From positions 99,247 to 163,246 of the forward strand of contig SFFV01000003.1 of the NCBI GenBank assembly GCA_004557735.1: a DNA stretch of 64,000 nt. Reading direction: 5' to 3'. Under the pieces are notes generated by a model. That model saw only the letters and a program-made list of their open reading frames with translations, did no database searches and was not told the origin of the DNA. This DNA comes from Clostridiales bacterium (GTDB taxonomy: Bacteria > Bacillota > Clostridia > Oscillospirales > Oscillospiraceae). Positions 59,185 through 64,000 of the stretch are shown piece by piece; the stretch's first letter is position 1; every line of letters starts with the position of its first letter. A program made the position numbers and the translations under genes.

Positions 59185-59245
59185 TGGTATATCCTCCTAT
59201 TAAAAATTAATAGCAAAGTGCGTTAGGCTTCTGTGCGAGCAAGGC

Positions 59246-60406
59246 TCAGCAGGGCTTTCTCGACGCAGGAGGAGTGTTGCTGGACTTCTTGACGTTGATC
59301 TTGCCGTCAATGATGACATAGGACAGGCCCGGAATATCGCCGGCGGCGAAAGCTTCCATGGCGTCCTTGCCGACGGAACCCATCGGGGTGTCCATGATCA
59401 GCAGGTCAGCTTCCTTGCCCGGGGCGATGACGCCGCGGTTGAGCTTCGTGTAGACCTTCGCCGGGTTGCCGGTCGCCATGGCGACGCAGACTTCGGGGGC
59501 AATGTTGGTCATGGAAGCGGCGAAGCTGATGTTGCGCATAATGCCCAGAGGAATGATGCCCGTGCCGGACGGAGCGTCGTTGCCGAAGATCACGCGGCCA
59601 AGCTGGCCCTTTTCGGCAGCGCGGTTGAGGACGTACTGCGCGGTCTTCGGGTTGCCGCACTGCACGATCTCCATCGCGAAGTTGGTCTCGTCCATGATGC
59701 GGTCAACTTCGTGCAGAGGAATGGAGGTCGGGCCGCCGTTGATGTGGGAAACAACGTCGGGCTTCGTCTTGATGACGTCGTCCGCCGTAACGGTGGAGGA
59801 ACCGGGGATGGAAGTACCGCCGGTGTGCATCTGCACCTTGAAGCCGTTCTTGTGAGCCCATTCGACCATGGGAGCCGCAGTCTCGGGGCAGTTGACGGTG
59901 CCGAGGCCGATCTCGCCGACGACCCAGACGCCTTCCTTGGCGAGGTCTTCGAAATCCTTCTCGACCAGACCCTTCTCGAGGATCAGTCCGCCGCCTTCGA
60001 CCTTCACGCCGGAAACGCCCTTGGCAAAGCACTTGTGGCCGACAATGGCCTGCGCCTTGGTGTAGGCGGGGTCGCCCTTGGGATGGCCGGGGATATGGCA
60101 TTCGCCGGCAGAGATCATGGTGGTCACGCCGCCGTTTTTCGCACTCTCAATGAAGCCGAAGGTCTTCTGACGGGTGCCGTAGCCATCCGCCGTGGTGACA
60201 TGCACATGCGTGTCCCAGAGACCCGGGGTGACGGTGGTGCCGTTGGCATCAACGACGGTCGCGTCGCCGATGTTGGTGAGGAGTTCCTCTCCGCCGATCG
60301 CCTCGATGAGGTTCTCGTTGATGACGATGACGCTGCCCTCAAGAACGGGGTGGTCGATGTCACCGGAAACGATTTTACCGATGTTCTTAATTACCAGAGT
60401 AGCCAT
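59246..60406 (-). CDS. ena: Enamidase (cyclic amidohydrolase of nicotinate fermentation)
   Basis: A 386-residue amidohydrolase that hydrolyses 1,4,5,6-tetrahydro-6-oxonicotinate to (S)-2-formylglutarate and ammonia. The metal motif DTHVHV gives His67 and His69, at the same numbers as I recall for the E. barkeri enzyme. Further metal-region segments are WVVGEIGLG, QMHTGGTS and VIFGNDAPS. The length also equals that enzyme. GGGAG precedes ATG 60406. The 421 bases upstream hold structured DNA and no gene. Confidence 0.93.
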   Translation of the reverse strand: MATLVIKNIGKIVSGDIDHPVLEGSVIVINENLIEAIGGEELLTNIGDATVVDANGTTVTPGLWDTHVHVTTADGYGTRQKTFGFIESAKNGGVTTMISAGECHIPGHPKGDPAYTKAQAIVGHKCFAKGVSGVKVEGGGLILEKGLVEKDFEDLAKEGVWVVGEIGLGTVNCPETAAPMVEWAHKNGFKVQMHTGGTSIPGSSTVTADDVIKTKPDVVSHINGGPTSIPLHEVDRIMDETNFAMEIVQCGNPKTAQYVLNRAAEKGQLGRVIFGNDAPSGTGIIPLGIMRNISFAASMTNIAPEVCVAMATGNPAKVYTKLNRGVIAPGKEADLLIMDTPMGSVGKDAMEAFAAGDIPGLSYVIIDGKINVKKSSNTPPASRKPC

Positions 60407-60827
60407 GGTAAACTCCCTTCTGCTGCTGCGCGCAGCAAATATAATTTGTTTTGCCCAACTCCCCCGGCGTTGCGCAGTTCTGCGCCGGGAGCGTTTTGCC
60501 AGAGTACACACGGACATTCCGCCGTCATCCGCACATTTGGGATATGGCGGCGGCCCTGTCCAGGGGGTTTTTCTGTCGCGGCAGGGGCGTGCTCAGCGGA
60601 GCCGCAGCCCCGCCGTGCAGAAAACCCCTGGTTCCCCGGTCAAACAGTGGCTGGGGAGCCGACTTTGCTTTCCCTAAGTCGATCCGCTCAATTCCCGGCG
60701 CATGAAGCGCCGGGAACCGGCGAATGTTTAATAACTCAACGCCTTTTTAAAAAAATCCGCGCACGGGCTGTGCTTACCTCGGAGCTGCAGCCTGCTCCGG
60801 GAGTAAGTAGGTTTGTGCCTGCCTGAA
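60407..60827 (-). other. Structured intergenic region upstream of ena
   Basis: No gene. Elements, in minus-strand order: a 4-bp hairpin with a run of seven T (60747-60773), a perfect 10-bp hairpin TTCCCGGCGC/GCGCCGGGAA (60692-60701 with 60707-60716), a stretch AGGGAAAGC...GCCACTG...GGGGAACC (60630-60690), a long hairpin whose arms are CCAGGGG and CCCCTGG (about 60560-60635), and a hairpin near 60462-60500. It could be a leader RNA with several structures or a repetitive element; I see no recognisable riboswitch class. Promoter and start of ena transcription must lie here. Confidence 0.5.
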
Positions 60828-61988
60828 TTACAGATCGAGAGCGTAGTCGCCTTCCTTGATGAGGCCCTTCTTGCGCATGAGCTCGCTGACGAGCCAGCTG
60901 ACAAGGGCGGGGATGACGAAGGAGCAGACGACGAGGCCGATCCAGTTCATAGCCGGGTTGGCCGTGGCGGCGGCGAAGTCAACGCCGAGAGCGGCGTTCT
61001 CTTCGCACAGGGGAGCCGCCCAACCGGTGATGAGGCCGATCTGGCCGCAGAGGCCGGAGGTGCCCATGCCGGAGTTGATGGCAGCGCCGTTCATCTGGAG
61101 CTTGAACAGGCAGGTGGCGATCGGGCCGTTCACGATGGAAGCGACCACGGGGGGCAGCCAAAGGATGGGCTTGCGGACCAGGTTGGGAACCTGGAGCATG
61201 GAGGTGCCGAGGCCCTGAGAGAGGAGACCCTGCACGCCGTTCTCACGGTAGGACGCAACAGCGAAGCCGACCATGTGGGCAGAGCAGCCCGCGACGCAGG
61301 CGCCGCCGGCGAGACCGACCAGACCAAGACCGGCGCAGATAGCGGCGGAGGAGATGGGGAGGGTCAGGATGATGCCCATGAGAGCGGAGACGAGGATGCC
61401 CATCCAGAAGGGCTGGAGAGCGGTGGCCTTCATGACGAGCGTGCCGAGAGCGACGGCGAGCTTGCCGATCGGGGGAGCGATCAGGAAAGCGACCAGGACG
61501 CCGACAACGATCGTAACGAACGGGGTCACGATGATGTCGATCGGGGTGCGCTTCGAGACCAGCTTGCCAGCGAACACGGCAACGACGACGACGAAGAACA
61601 CGGCGAGAGGGCCGCCCTGCGCGCCGAGGGCGTTGGCAGCGAAGCCAACGGCCAGCGTGGAGTACATAACGAACGGGGGAGCCTTCATGCTGTACGCAAT
61701 GGCGGCGGCCATAGCGGCGCCCTGCACGGCGTAAGCGGCCGTCTTGGAAGCGATCAGCAGGTTGGCGCCCGCGAGAGCTTCAGAACCCCAGGGGTTGACA
61801 ACGATGTCCTTCAGCAGGGGAACGTACATGCCGATGGTGTTGATAATGCAGCCGATCAGCAGAGACGCGAACAGACCGTGAGCCATGCCGCCCAGGCCGT
61901 CGATAAAGATGCGCTTCGTGGAGAACTCAATGTTCTGCTCTTTGCAGTACTTGGCCCATCCCTTAAGCTCGGTGTTGTTGTTTGCCAT
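60828..61988 (-). CDS. EIIC-type (PF13303) membrane transporter, candidate nicotinate permease
   Basis: A 386-residue protein with about ten hydrophobic helices and the features of the PTS_EIIC_2 family (PF13303): FIDGLGGMAHGLFASLLIG at the start, the internal ALGAQGGPLAVFF, PISSAAICAGLGLVGLAGG, and a late NGAAINSGMGTSGLCGQIG loop. There is no EIIA or EIIB domain or gene, so it may work without the phosphotransferase. Between ndhM and ena, it is the obvious candidate for uptake of nicotinate or 6-hydroxynicotinate. GGGAGG precedes the ATG. Confidence 0.82.
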   Translation of the reverse strand: MANNNTELKGWAKYCKEQNIEFSTKRIFIDGLGGMAHGLFASLLIGCIINTIGMYVPLLKDIVVNPWGSEALAGANLLIASKTAAYAVQGAAMAAAIAYSMKAPPFVMYSTLAVGFAANALGAQGGPLAVFFVVVVAVFAGKLVSKRTPIDIIVTPFVTIVVGVLVAFLIAPPIGKLAVALGTLVMKATALQPFWMGILVSALMGIILTLPISSAAICAGLGLVGLAGGACVAGCSAHMVGFAVASYRENGVQGLLSQGLGTSMLQVPNLVRKPILWLPPVVASIVNGPIATCLFKLQMNGAAINSGMGTSGLCGQIGLITGWAAPLCEENAALGVDFAAATANPAMNWIGLVVCSFVIPALVSWLVSELMRKKGLIKEGDYALDL

Positions 61989-62118
61989 TAATTAAAGTGC
62001 CTCCCTTAATTTAATGTTGATTGCAACATTCGTTGAGCGTTTGCTTGTGTACGGGTTTCGGGCAGCTGCTTCATTGCCCGAAGTGGGACGTGCGCGGTTC
62101 CTTATTGCTTGGTAAGCT

Positions 62119-62142
62119 GGCCGCGCCGCGAACGACGCGGCC
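62119..62142 (-). promoter_or_regulatory. GC-rich hairpin upstream of the permease gene
   Basis: GGCCGCG (62119-62125) pairs with CGCGGCC (62136-62142). It lies in the 198-base gap between ndhM and the permease gene; role unknown. Confidence 0.4.
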
Positions 62143-62156
62143 GATGAGTTATTGTC

Positions 62157-62182
62157 AAAAAGTACCTTAGGGATGTACTTTT
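62157..62182 (-). terminator. Terminator after ndhM
   Basis: AAAAGTAC...GTACTTTT (62158-62165 with 62175-62182); on the minus strand the structure ends in a T run. It would end the ndh transcript before the permease gene. Confidence 0.65.
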
Positions 62183-62186
62183 AACC

Positions 62187-63197
62187 TTAGTTGGCGGCAG
62201 CCTCCGCTGCCTGCTTGTCCTTCCATGCCTTCACAATGTCGGCGGCGAGGACGGGAGTGTGGTAAAACTTGACGCCCAGAGCGTTGCCGATGGCGGCCAT
62301 CGTCGCGGGAATGCTCGGGATGAGCGCCGGCTCGCCGATGCCCTTGGCGCCGTACGGAGCGGCGTCGCCGTCGCTGCACACAACGATCGGGTAAACCTCG
62401 GGAACGTCCATGCTGGACTCGATGATGTACTTGCTCAGCGAGGGGTTCTTGATCGCACAGGTCTTGGGATCGATCTCGATCTTCTCGCTGATGACGAAGC
62501 CGGTGCCCATGGCGGTGCCGCCCTCGATCTGGCCTTCGCACATCTTCACGCCGACCGGCATGCCGACGTCGTGCGCGGAAACGCACTTGAGAAGCTGCAC
62601 TTCGCCGGTGTCGGTATCGACCTCGACTTCGATGATGCAGGTGGCGTAAGAGTAGACCTCATACGGAACGCCGGACATGTCGGCCGGGCTCAGATAGGTG
62701 GTCTTGGGGTTGTAGTAGCCCGCGCCGACGGCCAGGCGGCCGTTCTTGCCCATCGCGCCCATAAGCTCGGGATAGGTCATCTTTTTGGAGGCATCCGCGG
62801 AGCTGTAGATCTCGCGGTGGCGGAAGATCAGCTCTTCCTGCGGGACGTTCAGAAACTCGGAAGCGGTGCGCTTGAGCTCGCCCATGGCCTGCGTGCAGGC
62901 GTTCTTCACGGCGTTGCCGGTGATGAATGTCTGGCGGGAAGCGGACGTCGCGCCGCCCTCGGGAGCGATCATGGTGTCCGCCCAGGTGACGTGGACGTTT
63001 TCAAACTCAAGACCGAGCGTTTCGGCGGCAATCGCCGCGGCGACGCTCGCGACGCCCTGGCCGATGTCGGCCGCGCCGATGGTGACGTTAACGCTGGTAT
63101 CGGGCAGGACTTCTACGAAAGCGGCGGCCGGGTTCGGAAGACCGGTGTTGCCGACGCCGTAGAACATGCTGCCGACGCCTGTTCCTCTCAATTTCAT
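62187..63197 (-). CDS. ndhM: Nicotinate dehydrogenase medium molybdopterin subunit
   Basis: A 336-residue molybdopterin-binding subunit matching the C-terminal half of xanthine-dehydrogenase-like large subunits: GSMFYGVGNTGLPNPAAAF, GAADIGQGVASVAAAIAAETLG, EGGATSASRQTFITGNAV, and the late YGAKGIGEPALIPSIPA, with the catalytic Glu of GIGE. Together with NdhL it forms the hydroxylase centre that makes 6-hydroxynicotinate. The E. barkeri enzyme has this same unusual split of the large subunit. ATG 63197 overlaps the ndhL stop (ATGA). Confidence 0.92.
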   Translation of the reverse strand: MKLRGTGVGSMFYGVGNTGLPNPAAAFVEVLPDTSVNVTIGAADIGQGVASVAAAIAAETLGLEFENVHVTWADTMIAPEGGATSASRQTFITGNAVKNACTQAMGELKRTASEFLNVPQEELIFRHREIYSSADASKKMTYPELMGAMGKNGRLAVGAGYYNPKTTYLSPADMSGVPYEVYSYATCIIEVEVDTDTGEVQLLKCVSAHDVGMPVGVKMCEGQIEGGTAMGTGFVISEKIEIDPKTCAIKNPSLSKYIIESSMDVPEVYPIVVCSDGDAAPYGAKGIGEPALIPSIPATMAAIGNALGVKFYHTPVLAADIVKAWKDKQAAEAAAN

Positions 63198-64000
63198 ATC
63201 TGCGGCCTCCAATCCGGGTCGAGACGCTCGAGAGCGTCCGGCATGACTTCCTCGGCCTTTCGGATCGCCTCGACGATCGTATCCTGATAGCCGACGCTCT
63301 CGGTGAGGGTCTGGCCGGTCGGGATCGTCGAGCCGATGTGATGGCCGTTGATGCGGCGGATCTCCAGCGGGTTCATATGCAGAGCCTCCGCCAGAGCGTC
63401 CATCTGTCCCTCGTGGACAACGGCGGCCTGCGGCACGCCGAATCCGCGGAACGCGCCGCACATCGGGTTGTTGGTATAGACAAATATGGCGTCCAGACGG
63501 ACGTTCGGGCAGTCGTACGGGCCGACGGCGTGAACCGGGAAACGGCCGATAACGGCGGGGCCGTAGGAGCCATAAGCGCCGGCGTCGCAGGTAAGCTCAT
63601 ACTGCGCCGCAACAAGCTTGCCATCCTTCGTCGCGCCGGTCTTGACGTGGGTCGTGATCGGGTGACGCTTGGAGGAGATCATCGTGGACTCCGTGCGGGA
63701 GCGAATGATCTTCACGGGGCGCTTGGTGTAGTGCGCGAGCAGCGCGCAGTGCAGCTGCACGCCGATGTCGAGCTTGCCGCCGAAGCCGCCGCCCGTGGCG
63801 GGCTGGATGCAGCGGACGTGGTTCTGCGGAACGCCGAGCATGGCGGCGACCTCGTTGCGGTCGTAGTGGGGGTTCTGCGTGGAGGCGATGACCGTCATGA
63901 CGCCCTTCTCGTCATAGTAGGCGATACCGGCATCCGGCTCGATGAACATATGGGAGAGGACGTGGGTGGAGTAGGTATTTTCGATAATGACGTCACACTT
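63194..64000 (-). CDS. ndhL: Nicotinate dehydrogenase large molybdopterin subunit, truncated by window end
   Basis: The frame is open to base 64000 and covers the last 268 residues of the subunit. It carries TQNPHYDRNEVAAMLG, the molybdopterin motif ATGGGFGGKLD, and CGAFRGFGVPQAAVVHE, as in the N-terminal half of xanthine dehydrogenase-type molybdenum subunits. It stops where ndhM begins. The E. barkeri enzyme is known to need selenium and a molybdenum cofactor; neither can be read from sequence. Genes for the FAD and Fe-S subunits are expected upstream, outside the window. Confidence 0.9.
   Translation of the reverse strand, partial: KCDVIIENTYSTHVLSHMFIEPDAGIAYYDEKGVMTVIASTQNPHYDRNEVAAMLGVPQNHVRCIQPATGGGFGGKLDIGVQLHCALLAHYTKRPVKIIRSRTESTMISSKRHPITTHVKTGATKDGKLVAAQYELTCDAGAYGSYGPAVIGRFPVHAVGPYDCPNVRLDAIFVYTNNPMCGAFRGFGVPQAAVVHEGQMDALAEALHMNPLEIRRINGHHIGSTIPTGQTLTESVGYQDTIVEAIRKAEEVMPDALERLDPDWRPQI

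Noticed and set aside
60640..60690. Possible cobalamin riboswitch (GCCACTG near AGGGAA) upstream of ena
   Set aside because: Only a short piece matches; the B12 box (AGTCAGGA..ACCTGCC type) and the expected order of conserved parts are missing.

Overview
The window is high-GC, compact, tRNA-free chromosomal DNA from an anaerobic low-complexity-genome Firmicute. It most resembles a gut Clostridia of the Oscillospiraceae type. The basis is a class III ribonucleotide reductase, S-layer homology domains, a GreA-like factor, a TypA GTPase, peptidoglycan-sugar scavenging genes, a nicotinate fermentation cluster of the Eubacterium barkeri type, and short palindromic repeats of a kind I associate with that group. 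The taxonomic call is inference. The high GC content gives very long antisense open frames almost everywhere; these were left out.

Layout. Bases 1-8.4 kb hold the end of gap, a YgjV-like membrane protein, a VOC protein, a heterodimeric ABC exporter (minus strand), and two G3E/CobW GTPases, one with a very His-rich insert and one fused to a DUF1980-like domain. From 8.4-15.5 kb come a membrane PIG-L-type hydrolase, a THEP1-like NTPase, nrdG, nrdD with a fused redoxin domain, and a thioredoxin-reductase-like gene. The nrdD promoter is preceded by two NrdR boxes exactly 42 bp apart. From 15.7-20.3 kb are an SLH surface protein, a CYTH protein, a membrane methyltransferase-like protein, a GreA-like factor and a nucleotidyltransferase.

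From 20.3-32.8 kb lies a peptidoglycan amino-sugar module: an N-acetylhexosamine kinase, NagZ, NamZ, AnmK, an esterase, MurQ, a PIG-L protein, a GNAT protein, an ABC sugar importer (two permeases and a lipoprotein binding protein) and a GntR/HutC regulator. The regulator's own promoter carries a perfect palindrome resembling NagR/DasR operators. These genes together could import GlcNAc/MurNAc fragments, split them inside the cell and feed them into GlcNAc-6-P metabolism. typA follows, then a candidate small RNA gene at about 35.05-35.19 kb.

From 35.2-49.6 kb is a one-directional (minus strand) phage structural cassette. It encodes scaffold, capsid, decoration protein, P22-like adaptor, hub and portal, fibres, two holin-like proteins and a GH25 lysozyme. 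I find no terminase, integrase, repressor or replication gene in it. Upstream sits a 775-residue protein with a C-terminal HNH/EndoVII-like toxin domain, followed by two candidate immunity genes. The toxin operon and the capsid operon share a duplicated promoter with two CAC-N5-GTG dyads at identical spacing, so they are probably switched on together.

From 49.8 kb to the end lies a nicotinate fermentation cluster (minus strand): ndhL (cut by the window end), ndhM, an EIIC-type permease, ena, a PF06684 protein, dmdA, dmdB, mgm, mii, a GlmL/MutL-type factor, dml and hmd. Together these convert nicotinate via 2-formylglutarate, 2-methyleneglutarate and dimethylmalate to propionate and pyruvate. 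Genes for ndhF, ndhS, 6-hydroxynicotinate reductase and hydroxymethylglutarate dehydrogenase are not in the window and may lie beyond 64 kb.
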